The notes: a model not told the origin generated them from the letters alone. 64,000 nucleotides of DNA from Yersinia enterocolitica subsp. enterocolitica (GCF_901472495.1 NZ_LR590469.1:4402001-4466000); one strand, 5' to 3'; shown: positions 10,101-19,140, numbered from the stretch's first letter. Numbers and translations are program-made.

Positions 10101-13100
10101 TGTGGGCCAGTCGCGCCCATCAGGTGGTATCGCATAAACCGATGACAGGGGAAGATATTCCTGAGCTGCGGCTGATCGCCCGCCGTACCTGGCGTTTCTT
10201 CGAAACTTTTGTCACGCCTGATGAGAATATGCTGCCGCCTGATAATTTTCAGGAGGACCCAAAACCGGTGGTGGCACACCGCACATCCCCGACGAATATG
10301 GGCCTGTATTTGCTCTCAACTGTGGTGGCCCGTGATTTTGGTTGGGCGGGGACGTATCGCACCTTGGTACGGCTGGAAACCACTTTTGAAACCTTTCATA
10401 AATTGGCGCGTTTCCGTGGGCATTTCTTTAACTGGTATGGGACGCAAGATCTGCGCGCACTGGAACCGGCTTATGTTTCCTCCGTTGACAGTGGGAATCT
10501 GGCTGGGCATTTGATTGTACTGGCCAATACCTGTGAAGAGTGGGCCGCAGAACCCTTAGCGGCCAACGGGGCCAAGGGATTGATGGATAATCTGTTGCTG
10601 GCTGAAGCTGCGTTTAGGCAACTCCCGCCGGGTGATGCTGATTTTAAACGAAAACTCTGGGCTGTCCTGGAACAAATTCGCCTGGATTTAAAAGATGTTG
10701 GCGAAGCTGAAATGTTACCGCTGGCGTTGAAACCTCTGTTAGCGAAAGCCACTGCGATGGTGCACGGTGTCGCTCGCCCAATCGATGATCATGCCTTTAT
10801 TGATTTGAGTTATTGGATTGAGGCGCTGATTGTTGCTGCCGCAGAACATGAATATGACCAACAATTGACCCAAGAGGTGCAGGATCAGGTCAATGACCGA
10901 TTGCTCAAATTAGCAGCCGAAGCTCGTCATATGGCGCTGGCGATGGATTTTGCTTTCCTACTCGATCCTGAACGCAAGTTACTGTCTATCGGCTATTCGC
11001 TGGCGGATAACAGCCTTGACCCGAGTTGCTATGACTTACTGGCTTCTGAAGCGCGACTTGCCAGTTTGTTCGCTATCGCTAAAGGGGATGTGCCGACGCG
11101 GCATTGGTTCCGTTTAGGGCGGGCTGCAACCCCAATCGGCAAAGGTGCGGCGCTGATTTCATGGTCAGGTTCGATGTTCGAATATTTGATGCCGTCATTA
11201 GTGATGCGGGCACCCGCAGGGAGCTTATTAGAGCAAACCAATCAATTGGTGGTTGAACGGCAACAGGCTTATGGGCGTAGCTTGAATATCCCGTGGGGGA
11301 TATCTGAGTCGGCATACAGTGCGCGCGATATCGAGTTTACCTATCAATATTCTAATTTTGGTGTGCCGGGGCTTGGCTTAAAACGCGGCTTATCAGAAAA
11401 CACCGTCATCGCGCCTTATGCGACGGGGCTGGCTACCATGATTGACCCTCACGGCGCATTGCAAAACTATGAGCGGCTGGTCGATATGGGGGCGCTGGGG
11501 CGTTATGGTTTTTATGAAGCGTTAGATTTTACGCGCTCCCGATTGCCGGAAAACCAGCCGGTGGTGATTGTGCGCAACTATATGGCGCACCATCAGGGGA
11601 TGACCATTGTGGCTATCGCCAATACCTTGCAGCAGGGCCGGATGCGTAATCGCTTCCATCATGAACCGATGATTCAGGCCTGTGAGTTATTGCTACAAGA
11701 ACGCATGCCGCGCAATGTGGCCATTGCCTACCCACGTACCGAAGAAGTGTTGCTATCAGCGGTGGCGGACAGCGCGTTGCCCACCGTGCGTCGCCTGTCT
11801 TCACCAGTTATCGGGCCGCCGGTCACTCATCTATTATCCAACGGGCGTTATGCTGTGATGTTGACCACCGCAGGGGCCGGCTATAGCCGCTGGTTGGATG
11901 TTGCCGTCACCCGCTGGCGAGAAGATGCTACCTGTGATGATTACGGTTCCTTCATTTTCCTGCGCGATTTACGCAGTGGTCGCAGTTGGTCGGCTGGGGC
12001 ACAGTTGGCCGCTAGTGATAATGCGCATCGCGAGGTGATTTTTGGTGAGGATCATGCTGAGTTTATCTGTCGCGATGGCACACTTACCAGCACCATGAAT
12101 GTCCTGATTTCCAGCGAAGATGATGGTGAAGTTCGTCGCGTTTCGTTGCTGAACACCGGTCGCCGTGCTCGCGAGATTGAACTGACCTCTTATGCTGAAG
12201 TCGTGCTTGCGGCAGCCTCGGCCGACAATGCTCATCCGGCATTCGCCAAAATGTTTGTCGTGACCGAGTTCTTACCGGAGCTGGGGGCCTTAATTGCCAC
12301 TCGTCGGCCTCGGACGGCGCAAGAGCCACAGGTCTGGGCGGCGCATTTTGCGGTGGCTGATGGCTTGCCGATGTCTGCATTGCAATATGAATCGGACCGG
12401 GCAAAATTTATTGGCCGTGGTAATCGGGTTGTCACCTCAACAGCACTACAAGCAGGGGTGTCACTGTCAAATACGGTGGGGACAGTGCTCGATCCGATAT
12501 TCTCGTTGCGCCAAAGCTTACTGGTTCCGGCCGGTAAGACTATCACGGTCTCTTTCTGGACTCTGATTGCCTCTTCAAAAGAAGATTTGCTGGATATGGT
12601 GGATAAACACCGTGATCGTAGCGCGTATGATCGTGCTAAAACGCTGGCCTGGACTCAGGCTCAGGTGCAATTGCGCCATCTGGAAATTAAAGCGGAAGAA
12701 GCCGCTGATTTTCAGCAACTGGCTGCGCCGATTTTGTATGCCGATGCCCGTTTCCGCTCGCCGTCCACAACTATCATGCGGGGCGCGGGAATCCAGTCAA
12801 TGTTGTGGTCGCAATCAATCTCCGGCGATTTACCGATAGTCTTACTGCGTATTGAAGATATCGAAGACATTGAGCAAGTGCGGCAATTACTGCGCGCCCA
12901 TGAATACTGGCGTATGAAACGTCTGGCTGTTGATCTGGTTATCATCAACGAGCGAGCCTCTTCGTATGTACAGGATTTGCAAATCGCCATTGAAACTGCG
13001 GTGCGCAGCAGCCAGTCGCGCCCTCGTTTTGGCGATGAACTTCGCCAGGGTTCTGCATATGCTTTGCGAGCTGATCTGATGAGTGCCGAAACACGCGCAT

Positions 13101-15745
13101 TATTGCGCTCTGTCGCGCGAGTGGTGCTCTCAGCCCGTTATGGCACATTGGGCAATCAACTGAATCATCTATTATTCGCGCAGGATAAAAAGGTGGTTCC
13201 GCCGGCTAAAAAATTATTCACATCTGATAATCGATTGATTTATAAAGATAAAAAATCAGGTTTTTCTCTGGTTAAATCAGCCAATTCACCGATGACAGCA
13301 CAATTGCCACTAGCGAAAACATTATTACCGCAACCGGATAATTTGGAATTCTTTAATGGGCGGGGCGGCTTTGCTCAACAGGGGCGGGAATATGTCACTT
13401 GCCTCAATGACGGGGAAAATACACCGGCGCCCTGGATTAATGTTATTGCCAATCAGGCCTTTGGTTTCCAAGTTTCCGCGAGCGGCAGTGGTTATACCTG
13501 GGCTGAAAACAGTCGGGAAAACCAGATAACGCCGTGGTTAAATGATCCAGTTATCGATTCATCTGGTGAATGCCTCTATCTACGCGATGAAGATTCCGGC
13601 CAACTGTGGAGCCCGACGGCGCTGCCTATCCGTGATGGTGGCAGTTACATTGCTCGACATGGCCGTGGTTATAGCCGATTTGAGCATCAGGCTAATGGTA
13701 TTGGTATGGCGCTGCTGCAATATGTGCCGCTGGCTGACCCAATCAAAATATCTCGCCTGACATTACATAATATGTCAGATACACCACGGCGCATCTCAGT
13801 AACGGCCTATGCTGAGTGGGTACTGGCGACATCGCGTGGTGCCACTGGGCCATTTATTATCACCGAAATGGATGATACAACCGGCGCGATGTTGGCGCGT
13901 AATCCGTGGAGTACCGCTTTCCCCGGTAGAATTTCTTTTTCCGACCTTAATGGGCAGCAGAGTCGTTGGACCGCTGACCGAAGTGAGTTCCTCGGCCATT
14001 ATGGCAATAGTGCTGCCCCATTTTCGCTGCTGGCAAAAATACCACTATCTGGCGTGACAGGGGCGGGATTCGATCCCTGTAGTGCGCTACAGCAGACCAT
14101 TGAACTGGCCGCCGGTGAGCAGGTTGAAGTGGTGTGGTTTATAGGGCAGAGCCCTTCTGTGAGTGAAGCGCAGGCGTTAATTATGCGCTACCGCGCCGCC
14201 AATCTGGATGTCGTACTGACTGAGGTTATTGAATACTGGCGTACGGTGTTGGAGGCAGTTCAGGTGAAAACGCCGGACAGGCAAATGGATATCATGCTCA
14301 ATGGTTGGCTGCTGTATCAAACACTGGCATGCCGGGTCTGGGCACGGTCGGCGTTTTATCAAGCCAGTGGCGCTTACGGATTCCGTGACCAACTACAAGA
14401 TGGCATGGCGCTCACCTTTGCTCTGCCGGAGACAACTCGTCACCATCTGCTACGTGCGGCCGGGCGACAATTTATTGAAGGCGATGTCCAGCACTGGTGG
14501 TTGCCACATTCAGGGCAGGGAGTGCGCACCCGAATCTCTGATGATCGGGTATGGCTCTCTTATGCGACAGCCACTTATATTCTTGCCAGTGGCGACGGCG
14601 CGGTACTGGATGAAATTGTGCCCTTCCTCGAAGGGCCGATATTGCATCCGGGCGAACACGATGCCTTTTTCCAGCCATTGGTGGCGCAAGAAACCGCCTC
14701 ACTGTTTGAACACTGCGCCAAAGGTTTGGATCAATGTATTGAACTGACGGGAGAACTGGGTCTGCCATTGATGGGAACGGGTGACTGGAATGATGGGATG
14801 AACCGGGTTGGTGAGGAAGGAAAAGGCGAAAGTGTTTGGCTAGGTTGGTTGCTGGTGGCAACGCTGAAAATGTTTATTCCACTGGCAAAAGAGCGTGATC
14901 CGCAGCGGGCCAACCAATGGCAACACCATCTTACTGGCTTAATCGCGGCATTGGAGCGGGAAGCGTGGGATGGTGAGTGGTATCGGCGTGCCACCTTTGA
15001 TAATGGCAGTTGGTTGGGGGCCAAAGAGTGCGAAGAGTGCCGCATAGACTCTATCGCCCAATCATGGGCGGTGCTATCTGGAGCGGCAGATCCGCAGCGG
15101 GCAGTGCAGGCGATGGCCTCGCTCGAACATCATCTTATTCGCCCTAACGATGGCATGGCCTTGTTGTTCACTCCACCGTTCGACAAAACCCCTGACGACC
15201 CCGGTTATATTAAAGGTTATCCGCCGGGATTACGGGAAAATGGCGGCCAATATAGTCACGCTGCGATGTGGGTGATTTTTGCTTTTGCCGAGTTAGGGGA
15301 GGGGGATAAAGCCCGTGATTTGTTTGCATTACTTAATCCAATAAATCATGGGAATACCCCGGCGGGAATTGAGCGTTACAAAGTTGAACCTTATGTGGTC
15401 GCTGCTGATGTTTATTCTGTCGCACCTCACGTTGGGCGTGGTGGCTGGACGTGGTATACCGGCTCAGCAGGCTGGATGCATCGTGCCGGTATTGAAGGCA
15501 TTCTGGGGATTCGGCGAGAAGGAAAAGAGTTAGTCATTAATCCTTGCATTCCAGCCAGTTGGCAGGGTTTTGAAGCGACTGTTAACCTTGCCAACACGCG
15601 CTATGCCATTCGTGTTGAAAGCCCAGCTCAGCGCTGTCAGGGGATCAGTTCTGCGACACTGAATGGCTCGCCTATCTCCTCTCAACCGGATGGATTACGG
15701 GTAGCGCTGGACGGTGGAGAGTACGAACTGATTATTATTTTGTAG
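7121..15745 (+). CDS. Cyclic beta-1,2-glucan synthase-like giant membrane glycosyltransferase (GT84 plus GH94)
   Basis: This 2874-residue protein has the length and domain order of Brucella/Agrobacterium Cgs/ChvB/NdvB, which make periplasmic cyclic beta-1,2-glucan from UDP-glucose. Order: N-terminal region; membrane segments about 416-470; GT84 transferase with D637-A-D639 (ITLDADTRLPRD) and Q784-xx-R786-W787 (RQHRWTRGDW); membrane segments about 829-875 and 955-1000; a glycoamylase-like domain about 1040-1500 (the cyclising/transglycosylating part in known Cgs); two related beta-sandwich blocks near 1573 and 2113, separated by a lysine-rich linker at about 2020-2080; and a C-terminal GH94 phosphorylase-type domain with G-D2555-WND-G. 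The frame is intact. No glucan exporter gene (ndvA/chvA type) is nearby. Catalytic motifs are intact, so I infer an active enzyme; cyclic versus linear product is inferred from domain order only. Confidence 0.88.
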   Translation: MKSFLKTILGQRSILGSRTTVTPWHNLAPVREELFSVERLEQHAESLAKAQSITTHPPRVSTLHARLDDNADTLLAAYRASAAELEKGRAVVPAAEWLLDNYHLVEEQIREIRDDLPPGYYRQLPKLADGPFAGYPRVLGITWAFVAHTDSHLDPEVLCRFIMAYQRVQPLTIGELWAVAITLRIVLIENLRRLADQITQGRKARADAEALANRLLAAGDRRLALESDIAMRSTEPLSEQFASQLAKRLRDQDPRTTPALGWLEDRLKLQGVTISEVVQHAQLRQGASNVSVRNVITSMRMISDIDWADLFESVSLVDECLRQGSAFASMDFQTRNLYRSAIEQLCRGSTYTELEIANFALQAAQNAVTTAEPENVDRCRDPGYHLIGAGRRELENQIRFSPSMRLWFSRLSISLGVGGYIGAILLVTVGLLALALWALSFPGLTVGWLVLFALVGFIPATEVATALVNRVITWSFGATILPGLELTSGVPDGLRTLVAVPTLLTSKADLLEQIEQLEVHHLSGTTGSLTFALLLDGVDADTQVLPTDGPLLALADEAIARLNQQYGPGPAGPRFLLLYRQRIFNESENRWMGWERKRGKLHELNRLLRGATDTSFIATAAGEPQVPTGVRYVITLDADTRLPRDAALRLIGKMAHPLNRPRFSVDQQRVVDGYGILQPRVTLALPMGKGGSLYQWAFSGPGGIDPYAAAVSDVYQDMFGEGSYTGKGIYDVDAFEVSLAGRVPDNTLLSHDLFEGVFARAGLASDIEVVEESPARYDVVSKRQHRWTRGDWQLLPWIIKPSIIKHSKNNQSIPLLGRWKMVDNLRRSLVAPFTLLLLGGCWMLPMPAAWVGVLVVIVLAALPSLLPILFSLWPSQNTRLSNHLRSLLDDAKRAGSQILLSLVFLADHAWQMADAIGRTLVRLFITHRNLLEWTTAAQSAGKPRPGLAGFYRHMAGGTLFGLLMAVIALIVSPAVWPLILPFALLWLFAPAIALWASRAHQVVSHKPMTGEDIPELRLIARRTWRFFETFVTPDENMLPPDNFQEDPKPVVAHRTSPTNMGLYLLSTVVARDFGWAGTYRTLVRLETTFETFHKLARFRGHFFNWYGTQDLRALEPAYVSSVDSGNLAGHLIVLANTCEEWAAEPLAANGAKGLMDNLLLAEAAFRQLPPGDADFKRKLWAVLEQIRLDLKDVGEAEMLPLALKPLLAKATAMVHGVARPIDDHAFIDLSYWIEALIVAAAEHEYDQQLTQEVQDQVNDRLLKLAAEARHMALAMDFAFLLDPERKLLSIGYSLADNSLDPSCYDLLASEARLASLFAIAKGDVPTRHWFRLGRAATPIGKGAALISWSGSMFEYLMPSLVMRAPAGSLLEQTNQLVVERQQAYGRSLNIPWGISESAYSARDIEFTYQYSNFGVPGLGLKRGLSENTVIAPYATGLATMIDPHGALQNYERLVDMGALGRYGFYEALDFTRSRLPENQPVVIVRNYMAHHQGMTIVAIANTLQQGRMRNRFHHEPMIQACELLLQERMPRNVAIAYPRTEEVLLSAVADSALPTVRRLSSPVIGPPVTHLLSNGRYAVMLTTAGAGYSRWLDVAVTRWREDATCDDYGSFIFLRDLRSGRSWSAGAQLAASDNAHREVIFGEDHAEFICRDGTLTSTMNVLISSEDDGEVRRVSLLNTGRRAREIELTSYAEVVLAAASADNAHPAFAKMFVVTEFLPELGALIATRRPRTAQEPQVWAAHFAVADGLPMSALQYESDRAKFIGRGNRVVTSTALQAGVSLSNTVGTVLDPIFSLRQSLLVPAGKTITVSFWTLIASSKEDLLDMVDKHRDRSAYDRAKTLAWTQAQVQLRHLEIKAEEAADFQQLAAPILYADARFRSPSTTIMRGAGIQSMLWSQSISGDLPIVLLRIEDIEDIEQVRQLLRAHEYWRMKRLAVDLVIINERASSYVQDLQIAIETAVRSSQSRPRFGDELRQGSAYALRADLMSAETRALLRSVARVVLSARYGTLGNQLNHLLFAQDKKVVPPAKKLFTSDNRLIYKDKKSGFSLVKSANSPMTAQLPLAKTLLPQPDNLEFFNGRGGFAQQGREYVTCLNDGENTPAPWINVIANQAFGFQVSASGSGYTWAENSRENQITPWLNDPVIDSSGECLYLRDEDSGQLWSPTALPIRDGGSYIARHGRGYSRFEHQANGIGMALLQYVPLADPIKISRLTLHNMSDTPRRISVTAYAEWVLATSRGATGPFIITEMDDTTGAMLARNPWSTAFPGRISFSDLNGQQSRWTADRSEFLGHYGNSAAPFSLLAKIPLSGVTGAGFDPCSALQQTIELAAGEQVEVVWFIGQSPSVSEAQALIMRYRAANLDVVLTEVIEYWRTVLEAVQVKTPDRQMDIMLNGWLLYQTLACRVWARSAFYQASGAYGFRDQLQDGMALTFALPETTRHHLLRAAGRQFIEGDVQHWWLPHSGQGVRTRISDDRVWLSYATATYILASGDGAVLDEIVPFLEGPILHPGEHDAFFQPLVAQETASLFEHCAKGLDQCIELTGELGLPLMGTGDWNDGMNRVGEEGKGESVWLGWLLVATLKMFIPLAKERDPQRANQWQHHLTGLIAALEREAWDGEWYRRATFDNGSWLGAKECEECRIDSIAQSWAVLSGAADPQRAVQAMASLEHHLIRPNDGMALLFTPPFDKTPDDPGYIKGYPPGLRENGGQYSHAAMWVIFAFAELGEGDKARDLFALLNPINHGNTPAGIERYKVEPYVVAADVYSVAPHVGRGGWTWYTGSAGWMHRAGIEGILGIRREGKELVINPCIPASWQGFEATVNLANTRYAIRVESPAQRCQGISSATLNGSPISSQPDGLRVALDGGEYELIIIL

Positions 15746-15758
15746 CTAATATCAGCCG

Positions 15759-15790
15759 AGTCGGGATAGTCAATCAGCGTTATCTCGACT
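15759..15790 (+). terminator. Hairpin after the glucan synthase gene
   Basis: An inverted repeat (AGTCGGGATA and TATCTCGACT, one mismatch, 11-base loop) lies about 14 bp past the stop. It has no T tract, so it is a possible weak terminator separating the following small gene, which has its own strong ribosome site. Confidence 0.45.
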
Positions 15791-15873
15791 TAACAAAATA
15801 AAAGCTGAAAAATATGTTGAATTATCATGCAACTGCCCCAATATTATAAACTGAACAATAAGGAGGATTAAGT

Positions 15874-16128
15874 ATGGGGATCAGTGAGGAAGAGAGTATC
15901 CGCCGTTTGACTGATGAGAAAAGTTCTATTGGTCATTCGGCTAAATGGGTAGCAATTATATCTGCTGTCTATTTCGTTATTATGCTGTTTTATCAGCATG
16001 AATTAGGTGTATTAACCTTGGCAGGTGGGATTTTTGTTGTGTCCTTCTCAATCTGGATGAAGAAGCGCCAGAAAGTGAAGTCTTACAAGGATCAACTGCA
16101 ACAGATGGGTGATGACAAAATGGTTTAA
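15874..16128 (+). CDS. Small two-helix membrane protein, function unknown
   Basis: An 84-residue protein that I do not recognise. It has a charged N-terminus (MGISEEESIRRL), two hydrophobic stretches at about residues 23-40 and 45-60 joined by a short YQHEL turn, and a basic tail (KKRQKVKSYK). It should therefore be a small inner-membrane hairpin with both ends probably cytoplasmic. A strong AAGGAGG lies 7 bases before the ATG, and a possible promoter (TTGAAT at 15817 and TATTAT at 15842, 19-bp spacer) lies upstream. It is about 130 bp after the glucan synthase and on the same strand; a functional link is possible but unsupported. Confidence 0.72.
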   Translation: MGISEEESIRRLTDEKSSIGHSAKWVAIISAVYFVIMLFYQHELGVLTLAGGIFVVSFSIWMKKRQKVKSYKDQLQQMGDDKMV

Positions 16129-16272
16129 TCTCATGCCCACACTTCGATTAGACTGATTTATCAGAGGAACAGCAGGTAACAATCCTGATGAACTGTTCGT
16201 CCGATTATCAGCCTTTTATCTATTTTCGCTTGCTGACCTGCCAGCGCATTCTTAATATTGCCTTTATCTCTA

Positions 16273-16767
16273 TTATGATTTGTCCATTGGTTGTAGCGAT
16301 TTGGACATATTAAACCCCGTTATCACAAATTTCATTTGCTCATATAATCTCTTCGCCTGTGGGTTATCCGCCGCGACGCGTAGCTTTATCTCAAATATAT
16401 CTTGAGCCACCAGCAATTTTTCCAATTCTTGTAAACAGGCCGAACCATATCCTTTGCGCTGACACTGCGGCAGCACATAAAAATCTTTAATAAAGGCCGC
16501 GCGATCATTTTCGCCTAAACCAAACCATAAATAGCCCACCAGTTGACTATCTTGGCCGATATTGCTTTTATTTTCGATGCAATACAAATGCTCGTCAGGG
16601 CTATTAACACCCTCTGGTAGATAGCTATCAAAGCTATGGCTGGCATGAGCGATGGCCTGTTCGCTGCTATAGCCACTGTTGGACGATAAATCTTGCGCAT
16701 ATTCGGTAATAAATAAATTCCGATAGTCGCTAAGTTCCTCAGCACGCATCTCTCTGAGTACGATCAT
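16273..16767 (-). CDS. GNAT-family N-acetyltransferase
   Basis: A 164-residue protein with the GCN5-related acetyltransferase fold. The acetyl-CoA pyrophosphate loop is visible as QCQRKGYGSACLQEL near residue 100 (Q/RxxGxG/A), preceded by beta-4 (AAFIKDFYVLPQ) and followed by the C-terminal LRVAADNPQAKRLYEQMKF segment typical of small-molecule or peptide acetyltransferases. The substrate cannot be told from sequence. The start ATG at 16767 has AGGGAA 7 bases upstream. It stands alone between convergent and divergent neighbours, so no operon partner suggests a role. Confidence 0.85.
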   Translation of the reverse strand: MIVLREMRAEELSDYRNLFITEYAQDLSSNSGYSSEQAIAHASHSFDSYLPEGVNSPDEHLYCIENKSNIGQDSQLVGYLWFGLGENDRAAFIKDFYVLPQCQRKGYGSACLQELEKLLVAQDIFEIKLRVAADNPQAKRLYEQMKFVITGFNMSKSLQPMDKS

Positions 16768-16910
16768 GATGTTTCCCTAGTGTAAACACGCTATTGTGAT
16801 TGTTCAGTCTTGGGTAGAGTAGATTTAATTCGGAATAAACATTTTAATGCTTTTTAGGTAATAAGATAGATAAAGTAAATCAGATGGTTAAATCATAAAA
16901 TGGGGATGTA

Positions 16911-17681
16911 ATGATGACGCAAAATAGCCACAAAGATGCCGTTGAACGGCAGTTTGGTGATCAGGCAAATGCCTATTTAACCAGTACGGTTCATGCTCAA
17001 GGTAAAGATTTACAGCGCCTGGCAACACGACTACAACCCCACGGTGATGCTCGTTTACTTGATCTCGGCTGTGGTGCGGGGCACGCCAGCTTTACCGCGG
17101 CGGCGGCGGTAGAATCAGTGGTTTCTTATGATCTTTCAGCACAAATGCTAGATGTTGTCAGCCGGGCTGCTACGGATAAAAAGCTGACTAATATTGAAGT
17201 AAAGCAAGGGTTAGCTGAATCATTACCCTTTGATGATCAGAGCTTTGATATTGTCATCAGCCGCTATTCAGCTCACCACTGGCATGATGTGGGCCAGGCT
17301 TTGCGCGAAGTTAAGCGGGTATTACGGCCTGGTGGCAAGGTGATATTTATGGATGTCGTTTCTCCTGGTCATCCCGTGTTAGATATCTATCTACAAACTG
17401 TGGAGGTTTTACGTGATACGTCACATGTTCGTAATTACGCTCCTGGCGAATGGCTAGCACTGTTTACCGAGGCAGGATTGATCATTAATGAAGTGACGTC
17501 TGATCGGTTATATTTGGAGTTCAGTAGTTGGATTGCCAGAATGCGTACACCGACACATTTCGCTACTGCCATCCGTGAGCTACAAAAATCAGCATCTGAT
17601 AGCGTAATTAATCATTATGAGATTCAACCTGATGGTTCTTTCACCAGTGATATTATGATGATTGTTGCAAAGCGTATCTAA
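16911..17681 (+). CDS. yafE: SAM-dependent methyltransferase YafE
   Basis: A class I (Rossmann) methyltransferase of 256 residues. Motif I is LLDLGCGAGHASF (about residues 47-59); motif II is around VSYDLSAQMLDVV; a post-motif stretch FDIVISRYSAHHWHDVG and LREVKRVLRPGGKVIFMDV follow, as in the UbiE/MenG-like Methyltransf_11 family. It matches E. coli YafE throughout. The E. coli protein as annotated is shorter at the N-terminus, whereas this one has a complete N-terminal helix region. The substrate of YafE is not established. Two adjacent ATGs (16911, 16914) are both plausible starts behind GGGG. Confidence 0.88.
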   Translation: MMTQNSHKDAVERQFGDQANAYLTSTVHAQGKDLQRLATRLQPHGDARLLDLGCGAGHASFTAAAAVESVVSYDLSAQMLDVVSRAATDKKLTNIEVKQGLAESLPFDDQSFDIVISRYSAHHWHDVGQALREVKRVLRPGGKVIFMDVVSPGHPVLDIYLQTVEVLRDTSHVRNYAPGEWLALFTEAGLIINEVTSDRLYLEFSSWIARMRTPTHFATAIRELQKSASDSVINHYEIQPDGSFTSDIMMIVAKRI

Positions 17682-17893
17682 ATATATATAAATGGGCGGC
17701 GGTATATTATACTGGCGTCCTTCTTTTTTATTCATATTCTCCTGCGACATAGGCGACATAGATATTTTTATTTCCTCCTTATTCTCCTCACAATGATTAG
17801 TCTTCTTTACACAGCATTACGTCCCCTTGCATTGGTTCACTCATAATTAACCTCACAAAGACATTACATATAACCTGCCAGTTGGAGCATATT

Positions 17894-18163
17894 ATGAAAC
17901 TATTACCAGTCATCGCAGCTGCACTTATTGCTACCGCATCATTCGCCACTATGGCCGCGCAGGAAGTCAGTTCAGAACAAGCAATCAAATTGCAAAGTAT
18001 CGGGGTTATTTCTCTTTCTAATGTCAGTGGGTCACCGACGGATGTGGAGTCAGCACTGAAGGCGAAAGCGGATGCTGATGGTGCCAGCCACTACCGAATT
18101 ATTGGTATCAGTAACCCCGGTGATTCGAGTAATTACAGTGCCAGCGCTGAAATTTATCGTTAA
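17894..18163 (+). CDS. Small secreted stress-type protein, DUF1471/YhcN-BhsA family
   Basis: An 89-residue periplasmic protein. The first ~22 residues are a Sec signal peptide (MKLLPVIAAALIATASFA, then AxA before QEV). The mature part has the DUF1471 pattern: LQSIGVISLSNVSG and then SALKAKADADGASHYRIIGIS, ending in SAEIYR. E. coli relatives (BhsA, McbA, YdgH, YhcN) respond to acid, oxidative or biofilm conditions; the molecular role is unknown. The start is the ATG at 17894 behind TTGGAGC; a TTG at 17882 would extend the frame but spoil the signal peptide. A strong terminator follows at 18222-18270. Confidence 0.87.
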   Translation: MKLLPVIAAALIATASFATMAAQEVSSEQAIKLQSIGVISLSNVSGSPTDVESALKAKADADGASHYRIIGISNPGDSSNYSASAEIYR

Positions 18164-18221
18164 TTCTTTATTGTCAGTAAGTGTTAACGAAATAGTTAGA
18201 TACAGTATTAATATTGATTAA

Positions 18222-18270
18222 AAGCCCGATATGACAATGGTTATTTATTATTATATCGGGCTTGATTGTT
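18222..18270 (+). terminator. Rho-independent terminator of the DUF1471 gene
   Basis: A perfect 11-bp inverted repeat (AAGCCCGATAT and ATATCGGGCTT, 20-base loop) followed by GATTGTTTT, about 60 bp past the stop. Confidence 0.75.
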
Positions 18271-18407
18271 TTAGTGTTGCAAGTATTCATAAAGACAAAT
18301 TTCTTCTATTTATAGACTAAAAATAGTTAACTCTTAGAGCAATCTTAATGAGAACTTAAGGAAAATAAGGTGTTATTGTAGTCCATCCGGGTTTCCGAGG
18401 AGCGGCT

Positions 18408-18965
18408 ATGCTAAACACTGTCCGGCGTAATTTTAAAAGTCAGTTTTCTTATTTACAGCGTTTTATTGCCTCACCACGTACCGTTGGTACCTTGGCCCCT
18501 TCCTCGCCTTGGTTATGTCAGGCGATGTTGAATCAGGTAGATTGGAAAAAAAGTCTTAATATCGCTGAGCTAGGGGCGGCTGATGGAGTGCTGACCAAGC
18601 GTATTTTGTCGCATATGTCAGAAAGCTCGCGCTTGCAGGCTTACGAAATCCAGCCTCATTTTGTGCATTCTCTGCATCAGATTAATGACTCTCGATTGCA
18701 GGTCGCATTCCGTTCTGCTGAACAATTGGATCAAGATTACGATGTGGTGTTTTGCTGTTTACCATTATTATCAATCCCGACCAAGATAAGTATCAAGATA
18801 TTACAACAGGCCCAGCAGCGCTTACGAGCCAACCAGGGGGTTTTGGTGTTATTCCAGTACAGCCACCTTTCCGAGCCTCTATTATCCCGTTATTTCACCT
18901 GGAAAAAGATCCGCGTCGTGCGTAATTTCCCGCCAGCTTTGGTCTATATTTGTCAGCCTCGTTAG
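18408..18965 (+). CDS. Class I SAM-dependent methyltransferase, phospholipid N-methyltransferase-like
   Basis: A 185-residue protein with an N-terminal segment typical of the PmtA/KsgA-like group (FIASPRTVGTLAPSS, about residues 20-34). A SAM motif I, NIAELGAADGVLTKRIL, follows at about residues 51-67, with acidic motif II (LQAYEIQP) and motif IV (YDVVFCCLPLLSIP). The SPRxVGTLxPSS lead-in and the overall length match the family annotated as phosphatidylethanolamine N-methyltransferase or rRNA adenine dimethylase-like. The substrate is not provable here. A GAGGAG ribosome site precedes the ATG. The gene is monocistronic. Confidence 0.78.
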   Translation: MLNTVRRNFKSQFSYLQRFIASPRTVGTLAPSSPWLCQAMLNQVDWKKSLNIAELGAADGVLTKRILSHMSESSRLQAYEIQPHFVHSLHQINDSRLQVAFRSAEQLDQDYDVVFCCLPLLSIPTKISIKILQQAQQRLRANQGVLVLFQYSHLSEPLLSRYFTWKKIRVVRNFPPALVYICQPR

Positions 18966-19140
18966 AGGCTCAGTCTGGTTATTACCCTCAGCTAAATTGC
19001 ACTATTCTCTCTGGCTTGTCAGCGGATTATCAGACGAAAAGCACAATTTTCTCTATTAATTAGGGGGTGGCTAAGGGGGACTTTCTGCTGTTTTTCTTTC
19101 ATCTCCTGATGCAATAAGCAATACAATTGAAAATATCAAT

